DNA from: an uncultured Marinicella sp.
GTDB lineage: Bacteria > Pseudomonadota > Gammaproteobacteria > Xanthomonadales > Marinicellaceae
Reading direction: 5' to 3'
DNA length: 64,000 bases
Assembly (NCBI GenBank): GCA_947502925.1
Contig: CANNBS010000004.1
Coordinates: 186,001-250,000 of the forward strand
Shown: in pieces, positions 37,461 through 46,445 of the stretch
Numbering within the stretch: position 1 is the stretch's first letter
How the letters are laid out: every line of letters begins with the position of its first letter
Program-made: the position numbers and the translations under genes
Notes under the pieces: generated by a model
Database searches by the model: none
Told to the model about the DNA's origin: nothing
The model's input: only the letters and a program-made list of their open reading frames with translations

Positions 37461-37643
37461 AATAAACTCCTAAGTTTTAAAATTAAAAAATGAAACGATG
37501 TGTGTATGATAAGCCGAGGTAAGCTATTTGTAAAATTGAATGATTAGAACAGTATGTTCGATAAAACAGAACAAGCAAGTTCTTTTGTTCAGAGTTAGAA
37601 AGTGACGTTAAATAAAAGCACATCCATGTGCGTTGTCAAGACT

Positions 37644-40600
37644 TTAGGGTGTTATGACTTCAAATGAATTGTCAAAAATAGAGTCACCATCCAATATAAA
37701 GATGACTTCTTGGAGGTTTGGATTTGAAGCGTTATTGCTGATTAAATCGCCTTGTTTTACATCACAAAGGCCTAAATAAGCTGGCCCATTGAAACAATGT
37801 CGATTATTATAAACTTCATTAAATACCGGTAATGTGTTTGGGACATGAGTACTTATAAAATACTGGCCAATTAACGGGATTGAAAAACGTCCGTTCTGGT
37901 TAGTTACAGTTGCGTCACTGTGATAACCTTGACTCCCGATATCTCGCCAGAAATCAATTGTGGCATTCTCAATCTGGGTGTTGCTTAAACCATTAATGAC
38001 TTCACCTCTAAAGCCCCAAATCAAATCTAAATTAATGCTTATAGGGGCATGGCCTAACTGTGATATGGAAATGAGTTGGGCCGAAAAGTAGTCACAATTA
38101 TTTAAGTTGTTACTACCGGTACATTCGATGTTGGGATAAAGTTTAGTGTTGTAATTGTTTTGATAGGATATGTCCGGTTCAGCCATCACGTAATAATTAC
38201 CGGGATCTAAATAAACTATATAGTTATAACCTTGTCCTCGGCTTAGGTGGTAAGTGGTGTTCTCGTTAAAAATAGTAATCTTACTTTTAATGGTATTGTT
38301 TGTATAACTGTCTTTGGCTTGAATTGATACGGAGGGTTTTTTATTTAATAAAAGTTCGATGCTTTTGGTTTGATTGTCACTGATTGAGAAGGTTTGCCCC
38401 TGACTGAGAAGGCAATCATAGCCAATACCTTTTGGACAAGGTACATCGGGGTACAATTGAGCCGTGTAAGGGCTGTTTCTGACGGGTTGAGCCATGAGAT
38501 AATAATCACCTTCAGGAAGAACAATATCGTCAGCCACACCATATTGAGTGCTAACGTGTTCGTATTGATTATAATCAGTACTGTATATAGTTATGCTGCG
38601 AGATTCTGAAATAATATTTTGTGTGTTTGCATCTTTTAAGCTTACGGAAAGCTGGCCGGCATCATGAATCACAAAATCATTGATAATCAATTTATCGGCC
38701 TCTGTGACGGTTAGCGTTGTCGCTGATTGTCGGCACACGGGTTCCGACAATGTACGGCAATTTAAACTGGGATAGGCGGTATCAGGCGCTTTTGAACTTT
38801 GACCTAATGAGGGAGAAGCAATTAAATAGTATTCACCCGGATCCAGTTGAATATTACCGGTGTTGCCTGATTGATTTGTTCTTTGGGAAGTAACTCGTTG
38901 GTCATTGCTACGATTATAAACCTCAATATAAATATTGGCCACAATTCGATTATCGAGGAAACGTAAATTGTTTACAACAATACCGCCTTTTTCAATGGGT
39001 GAAATATCAATGTTTGTGATATGACCCGTTTGACCCACTGAGATAGCCACATTTGGATCGTAAGGACATTGAATATAACAACTTGTTCCTGGGGTGTTTC
39101 GGGTGGCGATGTAAATGTCTTGGGATTGGGTAAAGACATTGTAATTGCCGGCCTCAAGTCCGGCAAACGTGTATTGGCCATTTGAGTCTGTGCTCGCTAA
39201 TATTGTTGAGCCTGCTTGGTTAAGCAAACTCACCGTAAAATTACTGAGGGGTTGGTTCTGGGCATCGAGAACCTGTCCCGATAGGCTGTTAAGCGGATGC
39301 AGGTTAAAATCAATCTTAATCTCGTTATTCAACGATGTATTTATCACTGTGGCTTGGTTTAAGCCACACTCCGGACCTTCACAATCTATACTTTCATAGT
39401 ATTGCGAATAATAGTTTTCAAATTCAGCAGCAATTTTAAAACTTTGAGATTGACTAAAAAAGTATTGATAAGAGTTGGTGAAAAATTTATCCCTTGTTAG
39501 TTGATCATTTTCATAGATTCTAATGTCTGCATAATCATTAAAAGAACCATAATCTATATTTTCAATCTGACCATAGACCTTAAAAGCGGCATCCAGATTT
39601 AGAGAGACTTCTGTGGTACCTTGGTTGTGAACGGTTAATGCAGTGCCATCGAGTGGGTCACATGCCGTGTCACAATTTCTACCACCATAAGGCTTGTTAA
39701 TGAAGATTTCATCATAGTAAGCTTGAGTCAAATGTCTATAGATAACATAATATTGTCCGGGTTGCGGATAAAATGTCACATTGTTGGATGAAACATCTTT
39801 TGCCGTAATAAAGTTACCTTGCGTATCATATAAACTGACCATACCAGAGGTCACTTGTGTATTAGGTTTGTTGGCTAATAAATTAACCGATAAAGCGGGT
39901 TTTCTTTTGAGCGTAAAATTGAAAGGACCATAATCATTGAAATTGGTAACCGTTATTTTAGTTGCGGCGTTCAAAGGGCAACTATCATATGTATCACAAT
40001 CAATACCATCGTACAGGCCAGCCTTAAATTCGGTGTTTTCTCTAACGGCCAGATAGTAATCACCAGGGAAGAGATGTCTGAATTGGTAACCCTGATAATG
40101 AGAATTAGCCTCTTCTATTATTTCGAATTGATCATCCATCAAGACCACCCTGTGACCTGTCAATGTTTGGGCGTTTGTATCTCTTACATGACCACTGATT
40201 GTAGCACCGACATATAAGGTGATGTCCTTGTCGGTGAGGTGGTTATTTTGTGCAATCGTTATGACGGAAGAAGCCGGTGGTGTATCATTACAATATCCGG
40301 CACTGGGGGAATCAGGGCAGACAAAGTCTGGATACATCGTGGTTAAGTAACCGTATTCAGAAGCGGTTAAATAATATTGTCCATCAGGCAAACCGGATAC
40401 AGTAAAGGTGTAACCGTCAAAGTAAACATCTTCAGACACAAGCTGTCCATTGAGGTCAAAAACCCGTAAATCCGGGAATAAAGCGCTGCCGAATTCATCT
40501 GTAACGCGGCCTGAAACGGTTCCATATTGGTCTAATGTGAAATCAATCTGGTCGGTGTTATTGTTTTCAGTGTGATTAATTGCAGTTGGTGATACCAGAG

Positions 40601-41816
40601 GGCAGTCAGTTAAATTCATGCCTTCACAATTCTTGAGGTTATAAAACTGAGGGATGTAACCATTTTTATTAACATAAACATGATATTGGCCGGTAGGTAG
40701 TGGCATTGATGACCAATCTGCCGGATCATACAGATCAGCAAGTACCGTATCTATAACGGCATTATTCACATCAGTAATATAAACGTTGCTTCTGTCATCT
40801 TTAATAAAGGTTGTTCTGTTAACATGAACTTGCCCGGTTAAATTAGCGTAAGCATCTAAAGTGATTGTTGATAAATTGACAGTTTGGTAGGGGCTGACGT
40901 TAATAGGTGTGCCATTGAGCACAGAACAGCCTGGCGCACAGACTTGGTTGTCATACAGCTGAGAGAAATGATTGTCTGCAGAAAACTTTAAAAACAGATC
41001 GCCGGTTTGATTTGGTGCGATATAGAATTCGAAATTGTCGCCGCCTGAGTAATGGCTGTCATAAGCGGCTAAAAGCGTTGCATTGTCGTCGTACAGTTCA
41101 ACCCGACCAATACTGTGAAAATAATCCATATTAAGTCGGCCTTTTAAGCGGCCGCTTCTTAGAATTGAAAAATCAATATCTTCCAAAACAGAATCTTGGT
41201 TGACGGTTATCGGCGTTAGTGCGGATAGCTGACAACCCTGACCAATACCGCCAGGACATATGGTTCCACCATAAAATTGTTGTACATAATTTGTATAACC
41301 GCCATTGGCAATATAATAATCGCCCGCTTCAAGGTGCGTAAATGTGTAGCGACCTAAATTATCAACAGATGAGTTCTTAATATATTGGCCCGCACTGTTA
41401 AAAAGATGAACATACAGGTTTTCCAAAGGAAGTTGGGTCTGTGAGTCAACAAGATGGCCACTTATAATACCATTGCCGTTTCCGCGTTGATGATTGGGTT
41501 CTGTAAAATTTAAAACAGAGATGTTAGGTAAATAATTAGACAGAGCCCGGTTAAGCGACTTGAAAAGGCCTATGAGCTGTTGTTTGTCTTCTTGGGTTTC
41601 GTCCGGATTGGCAAAATACTGGGTTAATAGGGTGTGTTTATGTTTTAAGTTATTTAAGTAGATATCAGATAATTGCAGGTCATTTACGCCATCTGCCACA
41701 TCGCGAAGTAACTTAATATCATGTTCAAGCTGTTTCGTTTCTTGTTCAGTAAATGGTGAGGCGTTTAAAGTGAGCGAAATGCACAGAAGAGAGATGAGTC
41801 CGAGAATTTTTTTCAT
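37644..41816 (-). CDS. Giant exported protein of 12 Cys-paired CarboxypepD_reg-like repeats
   Basis: A 1390-residue protein with signal peptide MKKILGLISLLCISLTLNA. After a helical N-terminal region (20-105) come about twelve units of roughly 90-110 residues. Each begins with a beta-sandwich style GxVxDxxxxxLxxxxVxL and a GxYxFxxLxxGxYYxxA half (for example YTFTHLEAGDYYIA), as in carboxypeptidase regulatory-like or Cna-B folds, then a Tyr-rich stretch and a pair of cysteines (such as QFYGGTICPGGIGQGCQL, GLYDGIDCDTYDSCPL, QLYPDVPCPKGIGYDCLL), and ends with a (D/E)IxFxL strand. The protein closes with DSIFDNSFEVITP, a variant of the IFxNGFE tail. No catalytic domain was found. Likely a long surface adhesin or matrix protein. 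Confidence 0.85.
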   Translation of the reverse strand: MKKILGLISLLCISLTLNASPFTEQETKQLEHDIKLLRDVADGVNDLQLSDIYLNNLKHKHTLLTQYFANPDETQEDKQQLIGLFKSLNRALSNYLPNISVLNFTEPNHQRGNGNGIISGHLVDSQTQLPLENLYVHLFNSAGQYIKNSSVDNLGRYTFTHLEAGDYYIANGGYTNYVQQFYGGTICPGGIGQGCQLSALTPITVNQDSVLEDIDFSILRSGRLKGRLNMDYFHSIGRVELYDDNATLLAAYDSHYSGGDNFEFYIAPNQTGDLFLKFSADNHFSQLYDNQVCAPGCSVLNGTPINVSPYQTVNLSTITLDAYANLTGQVHVNRTTFIKDDRSNVYITDVNNAVIDTVLADLYDPADWSSMPLPTGQYHVYVNKNGYIPQFYNLKNCEGMNLTDCPLVSPTAINHTENNNTDQIDFTLDQYGTVSGRVTDEFGSALFPDLRVFDLNGQLVSEDVYFDGYTFTVSGLPDGQYYLTASEYGYLTTMYPDFVCPDSPSAGYCNDTPPASSVITIAQNNHLTDKDITLYVGATISGHVRDTNAQTLTGHRVVLMDDQFEIIEEANSHYQGYQFRHLFPGDYYLAVRENTEFKAGLYDGIDCDTYDSCPLNAATKITVTNFNDYGPFNFTLKRKPALSVNLLANKPNTQVTSGMVSLYDTQGNFITAKDVSSNNVTFYPQPGQYYVIYRHLTQAYYDEIFINKPYGGRNCDTACDPLDGTALTVHNQGTTEVSLNLDAAFKVYGQIENIDYGSFNDYADIRIYENDQLTRDKFFTNSYQYFFSQSQSFKIAAEFENYYSQYYESIDCEGPECGLNQATVINTSLNNEIKIDFNLHPLNSLSGQVLDAQNQPLSNFTVSLLNQAGSTILASTDSNGQYTFAGLEAGNYNVFTQSQDIYIATRNTPGTSCYIQCPYDPNVAISVGQTGHITNIDISPIEKGGIVVNNLRFLDNRIVANIYIEVYNRSNDQRVTSQRTNQSGNTGNIQLDPGEYYLIASPSLGQSSKAPDTAYPSLNCRTLSEPVCRQSATTLTVTEADKLIINDFVIHDAGQLSVSLKDANTQNIISESRSITIYSTDYNQYEHVSTQYGVADDIVLPEGDYYLMAQPVRNSPYTAQLYPDVPCPKGIGYDCLLSQGQTFSISDNQTKSIELLLNKKPSVSIQAKDSYTNNTIKSKITIFNENTTYHLSRGQGYNYIVYLDPGNYYVMAEPDISYQNNYNTKLYPNIECTGSNNLNNCDYFSAQLISISQLGHAPISINLDLIWGFRGEVINGLSNTQIENATIDFWRDIGSQGYHSDATVTNQNGRFSIPLIGQYFISTHVPNTLPVFNEVYNNRHCFNGPAYLGLCDVKQGDLISNNASNPNLQEVIFILDGDSIFDNSFEVITP

Positions 41817-42040
41817 GTTAGATAGTCTGCTTTAGTCGGAGACAGTATAGTCGGTTCAGCAATGGTTTTTGTGATCAGGTGACAATTTTTTGAATTATTC
41901 CTTAAATAGTGGAGAGTCATATAAAATTTTGTGTAGTCTTATACTAAAGTTGTAAGATTAATTTCCAAAGATGACAAATTTTTGCCAGGTGCCGATGGCG
42001 TATGGTTTAATAATAGTGTTTTACTCGGGTGTGAAATATA

Positions 42041-43789
42041 TTGGAAAAGTTACAGCGGTTCTGTTTTGTAGTTGGTTTGTTGCTATTATTCTGGAATTCA
42101 GGCTTTGCAAATCAAGACATAAATCAGCAGTTAAGTGAATGTAAATCACTGGAAGATGACCAGGCTCAAAAAGCACTGTCTCTGGCTGAAGTGCAATTAG
42201 CCCAATTATCTAAGCAGGATAACGCGCTTTTGTATGGCGGTTTTTTGAGCTGTGCAGCCTGGGCGGCAGTGGGACTTAACCAAACTGAACTGGCACTGAC
42301 CTATGCTTCTGATCTTGAGGTTCTGATAAGAAATATGGATGGTGCTGAAACTAAGGTGAATTTATTGCGCAGAACCGGCAGCGTTTTTCATCGCTTGGGT
42401 AATCGGGTGGCGGCGGTTGATAATTACCAAAAAGCCATGAATTTGGCTGAGTCCCTGAATCTGATAAATGTACAAATTCCAATACTGGTGAATCTGGGGG
42501 TTTTACATTCGCAAATGAGGGAAGAAGAGCAGGCCATTAAAAATTACCGTCAAGCCATTGCTTTAATGACTGAACTTAATGATTTTACTTACCATGCGCC
42601 GGTGCTCTTTAACCTGGCTTTAACCTTAAATGGTCAACAGCGTTACGATGAGAGCCTATCGGTTTTTAAGCAGATAGAAGCGATGATGACACCGCAATGG
42701 CCCGATCGACGCAAAGCTCAGGTTTATGGCGGATTAGCGAGTGTATATGTCAGCTTAAAGAATTATGACAAAGCCGACGACTATAATCAAAAGGCTTTAA
42801 CGATATATTCTGCCCACAAAGAAAAACCGATTCTTTATTACCTGAGTTTAACCAATCAGGCTGAAATCTTCATAGCTCGCAATCAGCCGCAACAAGCGCT
42901 CAGAGTAGCTGACCAGATTTGGCAGTATTATCAGGCAGCGGAAAATCGTGATCAGCTTATGGGCATTAATAATCCTTTGTACGGGTTGTCGAATGTTTAT
43001 GAATCTCTTGATGAATTAGAAAAAGCTCTGAATGTTAGGCAGTATGCTACCGAAATTGATAATGAATTTCAGGATACATTCAATAAAGAAGTCATGGCGC
43101 AAATGCAGGCCCGTCTCAGCGACAGTCAGCAGCGTAAACAATTGGCTGAACTCAAGGCACAGCAAATAAAAGATCAAATCGAATTGAATGCCATACAGCA
43201 TAATCGACAATTGATTATATTGTTGGTGGCTTTTGGTTCCATGTTAGTGCTTATTTATTTCTACTGGCAACGCCAGACCAATAAGCGTTTACATGCCATA
43301 TCGATCCGTGATTCATTGACACAACTGGGCAACCGACGCGCCATTGATAAGTGGTTGACCGCACGACCCATGCCTGATCCGCCCAAAAAACGGTTGATGT
43401 GGCTGATTGATTTGGATTTGTTTAAAGAGGTCAATGACCAATATGGCCATGAAGCCGGTGATGAAGTTCTCAAAGCCCTGGCCAAAACATTGACTGGTTT
43501 TGTCAATTCTGACCGCATGGTGGCACGTTGGGGTGGTGAAGAATTTATGATTATTACAGATGATCTAACTGAAAAAGAAATGAACGGTTTTTGTGATAGC
43601 TTAATGCACGCCATTGCCTCGACCAAAATTGTTTACGAAGGCGAAACCATATCCGTCACCGCCTCGATTGGCGTCTGCTCCATAGAAGCCAAGGGCGACA
43701 AAGCCTGGCACAAAGCATTGTCAGCAGCCGATAAAGCACTCTATCAAGCCAAAGAAAAAGGGCGAAATTGCATGGTTTGTAACCAATAG
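42041..43789 (+). CDS. Exported-sensor TPR diguanylate cyclase
   Basis: A 582-residue protein: signal peptide (1-23, cut near GFA), a periplasmic array of tetratricopeptide repeats (about 45-330, for example VFHRLGNRVAAVDNYQKAMNLAE), a coiled segment, one transmembrane helix (LIILLVAFGSMLVLIYFYW, about 387-406) and a GGDEF domain (420-580) with DSLTQLGNRRAIDKW, LIDLDLFKEVNDQYGHEAGD and ARWGGEEFMIITD. The RxxD inhibitory site is not conserved. It should convert GTP to cyclic di-GMP in response to a periplasmic protein or peptide. The assigned start is TTG; no better in-frame start is seen. It is divergent from the giant repeat protein, so the two may share control. Confidence 0.9.
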   Translation: MEKLQRFCFVVGLLLLFWNSGFANQDINQQLSECKSLEDDQAQKALSLAEVQLAQLSKQDNALLYGGFLSCAAWAAVGLNQTELALTYASDLEVLIRNMDGAETKVNLLRRTGSVFHRLGNRVAAVDNYQKAMNLAESLNLINVQIPILVNLGVLHSQMREEEQAIKNYRQAIALMTELNDFTYHAPVLFNLALTLNGQQRYDESLSVFKQIEAMMTPQWPDRRKAQVYGGLASVYVSLKNYDKADDYNQKALTIYSAHKEKPILYYLSLTNQAEIFIARNQPQQALRVADQIWQYYQAAENRDQLMGINNPLYGLSNVYESLDELEKALNVRQYATEIDNEFQDTFNKEVMAQMQARLSDSQQRKQLAELKAQQIKDQIELNAIQHNRQLIILLVAFGSMLVLIYFYWQRQTNKRLHAISIRDSLTQLGNRRAIDKWLTARPMPDPPKKRLMWLIDLDLFKEVNDQYGHEAGDEVLKALAKTLTGFVNSDRMVARWGGEEFMIITDDLTEKEMNGFCDSLMHAIASTKIVYEGETISVTASIGVCSIEAKGDKAWHKALSAADKALYQAKEKGRNCMVCNQ

Positions 43790-43857
43790 TCCGGCGAAGT
43801 TGTTTTTTGATGACTTGTTCTTTATGATTCAGCGCAGATAAATAATAAAAGGCTGCC

Positions 43858-44436
43858 ATGAAACATCAAATTGAGGGCGTGACGCCGGCGACTTTGCGAG
43901 TTGCCATTGTATTTTTTCTGTGCGTATTTTATTTCGCCGGTGAAATCTATTTTTGGGGCAGTGAGTATTATGCGGATGCCCCGCCTTATGTACTCATAGT
44001 TATAGTCAGTTTAGTCTTCAGTTTTATCGCCTACCGGTATTTATTAAAAAAAGAGCCCGAGCGCACAGACGCTAAAAGTTATGGCCTGGTGGCATGTATT
44101 GGTTTCGCACTGTTTATGTATGCATTTATTCTGCGGCTTAACATCATCACCGATAGCCGAGGTCTTCAGGATTATCGCTATCAATTAACTGAAGAACTGA
44201 CCTGGCAAAGCAATCAGGCGGTGCCAGACTTGGATTTATATATGGCAAAGAGTCAATATTGGCAGCAATACAAACCCGGTGATAAAGCAACGTTTCAATT
44301 GAGAAAGGGCGGTTTAGGTATCTGGCAAATTAATATGGACCAGGTCTATGTCAAGCAAAAACTGTTTTACGATTGTGACGGGGTATTGTCGTGCATGATT
44401 GAAGGTTCACGTTCTAATCCGGGTGTTTATTATTGA
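43858..44436 (+). CDS. Hypothetical three-helix membrane protein
   Basis: A 192-residue protein with hydrophobic segments at about 14-33, 43-62 and 77-96 and a soluble C-terminal domain (100-192) containing CDGVLSC near the end. I know no family. It begins 68 bases after the diguanylate cyclase, on the same strand, with an AAAGG-like site, and may be cotranscribed. Confidence 0.7.
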   Translation: MKHQIEGVTPATLRVAIVFFLCVFYFAGEIYFWGSEYYADAPPYVLIVIVSLVFSFIAYRYLLKKEPERTDAKSYGLVACIGFALFMYAFILRLNIITDSRGLQDYRYQLTEELTWQSNQAVPDLDLYMAKSQYWQQYKPGDKATFQLRKGGLGIWQINMDQVYVKQKLFYDCDGVLSCMIEGSRSNPGVYY

Positions 44437-44556
44437 TGACCAGTTCAATTTCTTAAACTGATTGTCAATATTATCTAAACAAGTGAACTTATATACGAGC
44501 AAACTATCTGTATCTGAATAAGATAAGCGAGGTGATTTCTGGCAGACCGGGTGGCT

Positions 44557-44856
44557 TTAATTGTTTTCGTATAAACCCAAACGGTTCCGGGTGGCGGTGA
44601 GTTGTTGTTCCAGGTCGTCGATTCTGTCTAATAAATTCATGATGACATCGATGCCTTCGGGGTTGATATCCAGTTCGCGGTACAGGCGGATGATTTTGTC
44701 AATTTGGTGAATGTCGGTTTCATCGACGCACTGGGTGTTTTGAATGGTGATGGTTTCAATCAGGCCAATGTCATTGAGTTGGCTGAAAAAAGTCTGCTCG
44801 ACCTGATAGTGGCGACAGAGGGTGGTGATTTCTATGCGTTGTGTTTCGTTACTCAT
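44557..44856 (-). CDS. cbpM: Chaperone modulator CbpM
   Basis: A 99-residue MerR-like helix-turn-helix protein that binds the J-domain of CbpA and blocks its co-chaperone and DNA-binding activities. It shows ITTLCRHYQVEQTFFSQLNDIGLI, LYRELDINPEGIDVIMNLLDRIDDLEQQL and the closing coiled segment, typical for the family. Its start overlaps the cbpA stop in an ATGA, the standard cbpA-cbpM operon. Confidence 0.92.
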   Translation of the reverse strand: MSNETQRIEITTLCRHYQVEQTFFSQLNDIGLIETITIQNTQCVDETDIHQIDKIIRLYRELDINPEGIDVIMNLLDRIDDLEQQLTATRNRLGLYENN

Positions 44857-45773
44857 GATTGAAGGTCTTTTAATTCAGTGAATAGTTGACGCTCTTTATC
44901 CGATAACTCAGTCGGTATTTTTATCTGATAGGTGACAATTAAATCACCTTTGTCATTGTCTTTTTTGTATTTGGGAAAGCCTTTGCCTTTGAGCTTAACC
45001 TGGCTGTTGCCCTGCGTGCCGGGTTTGATTTTTAGTTTAACCTGACCGTCTAAGGTGTCTAACAGCACGTCGCCGCCAAGCACTGCGGTGTATAAATCTA
45101 AGTCGATGGTTTTATACAAATTGGCTTTTTCACGGCGGAATGGGGTGTTGTTCTGTATGTTAAAGCGAATATATAAATCACCATCAGGGCCACCATTGAC
45201 GCCTTTGCCACCGTGGCCTTTTAAGCGGATTCGCTGACCGTTTTCGACACCGGCGGGTACCGTGATGCGAATATTTTTACCGTTTAAGGTCAGGGTGCGT
45301 TTTTGGGTGGTGAGGACGTCGGTTAACTGCAGGGTTAATTCAGCTTGCATGTCTTCGCCTTTAAAATGGGTTTCACGACCGCCAAACCCGCTAAAACCGG
45401 CACCGCCGCCCCGGGCTTGCTGGCCAAAGATGGATTCAAAAAAGTCACTAAAATCATGTTCTCCACCGGGGCTGCCGGTGTATTGGTACTGCTGGTAACC
45501 GCGTTGCCCGCCACCTTGTCGACCACCACTTTGACCGTATTGATCAGCGTGCTTCCAGTCCTGGCCGAATTGGTCATATTTCTTGCGGTTTTCTTCTTTA
45601 CCAATCACCTGATAAGCTTCGTTAATTTCTTTAAAACGTGCTTCGGCATCCTTGTCATTCGGGTTGACATCGGGATGGTATTTACGCGCCAGTTTTTTAT
45701 AGGCTTTTTTGATTTCTGCTTTGTCGGCGGTTTTGCTGACGCCTAAAACTTTATAATAATCTTTATACTGCAT
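44853..45773 (-). CDS. cbpA: Curved DNA-binding co-chaperone CbpA
   Basis: A 306-residue DnaJ-class co-chaperone, the length of E. coli CbpA. The J domain (residues 3-70) has KAYKKLARKYHPDVNPND with the HPD triad; a Gly/Phe/Gln-rich linker follows (75-130), and there is no cysteine-rich zinc domain, which separates it from DnaJ. Two beta-sandwich client domains fill the rest (LTLQLTDVLTTQKRTL, IRLKGHGGKGVNGGPDGDLYI). It stimulates DnaK and binds DNA in stationary phase, under control of CbpM encoded next. Confidence 0.95.
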   Translation of the reverse strand: MQYKDYYKVLGVSKTADKAEIKKAYKKLARKYHPDVNPNDKDAEARFKEINEAYQVIGKEENRKKYDQFGQDWKHADQYGQSGGRQGGGQRGYQQYQYTGSPGGEHDFSDFFESIFGQQARGGGAGFSGFGGRETHFKGEDMQAELTLQLTDVLTTQKRTLTLNGKNIRITVPAGVENGQRIRLKGHGGKGVNGGPDGDLYIRFNIQNNTPFRREKANLYKTIDLDLYTAVLGGDVLLDTLDGQVKLKIKPGTQGNSQVKLKGKGFPKYKKDNDKGDLIVTYQIKIPTELSDKERQLFTELKDLQS

Positions 45774-45861
45774 TTGAGTGAGTTAAATAAAGCAAAGATG
45801 GTTTATATATCGGGGTTTGGACGCGTTTTTCAATGGTTGAAATGTTCGTCATATATTTGAT

Positions 45862-46053
45862 TTATCTTGGATAAACTTTAAATAATTCTTTGTCGGGCTG
45901 ATCGTAAATATCATCAACTATTTCATCAATATCCAGTTCAGTGTCACAGTGGTCACAGGGAAAATGATGGTTATTTTCAAGCCATTTAAAAGACCGTCGG
46001 TGACGGTGATTACATTCCATGCATTGCAGGATAAATTTTTGATTTTTCTTCAT
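45862..46053 (-). CDS. Small zinc-ribbon protein
   Basis: A 63-residue protein with two CxxC pairs, LQCMECNHRHRR and FPCDHCDTELD, that should hold one zinc ion, followed by an acidic helix. The frame extends to 46080, but Met at 46053 (MKKNQKFILQC) gives the more natural start. No family name comes to mind. It stands alone between cbpA and the SAM riboswitch. Confidence 0.6.
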   Translation of the reverse strand: MKKNQKFILQCMECNHRHRRSFKWLENNHHFPCDHCDTELDIDEIVDDIYDQPDKELFKVYPR

Positions 46054-46149
46054 GATGTGGTTGTTAACAAAAACCATCAAATATTTTATTTAACAATCCT
46101 TGTCAAAGGCAAAGGCTTTTTAGTTTTTCTGGTAATTTGAGGAAAAAGC

Positions 46150-46179
46150 TTGTTTTTAAATTGTGTTTTTGTGTAGGAT
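46150..46179 (+). promoter_or_regulatory. Probable metY promoter
   Basis: TTGTTT (46150-46155) and TAGGAT (46174-46179) with an 18-base spacer, placing the start of transcription about 30-35 bases before the riboswitch P1 stem. The match to consensus is only fair. Confidence 0.4.
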
Positions 46180-46217
46180 AGGCGCATGCACGCTGATATT
46201 CGTGGCGTGTATCGAAA

Positions 46218-46342
46218 ATGTTATCAAGAAAGGCCGAGGGACTAGACCCGACGACGCCTTAGCAACCCTTTCTCCGTAATTGTACGTGAAAGAAGGTGCT
46301 AAATTCTACTTTTGGTTGATTGAATCAAAAGATAGATAACTG
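46218..46342 (+). ncRNA. SAM-I (S-box) riboswitch
   Basis: P1 closes by GTTATC (46220-46225) with GATAAC (46335-46340). Between them are the conserved SAM-I blocks: ATCAAGAAAGG, GAGGGACTAGACCCGACGA, GCCTTAGCAACCC with the pseudoknot loop, and AAGGTGCTAAATTCTAC. It precedes metY and the MetX-ThrA fusion, both in methionine synthesis, as expected for an S-adenosylmethionine OFF switch. Directly after P1, AATCAC (46348-46353) can pair with GTGGTT (46360-46365), followed by a short T-run, a weak terminator-like platform; translational control is also possible. Confidence 0.93.
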
Positions 46343-46445
46343 AACAAAATCACTGTCCGGTGGTTTTTCAGAATTTCTTTTTAACATTTTTCATCCGGCA
46401 TGACGCAATGCGTTATGTGAATTTTAATTTTTTAAGGTATGAAAA

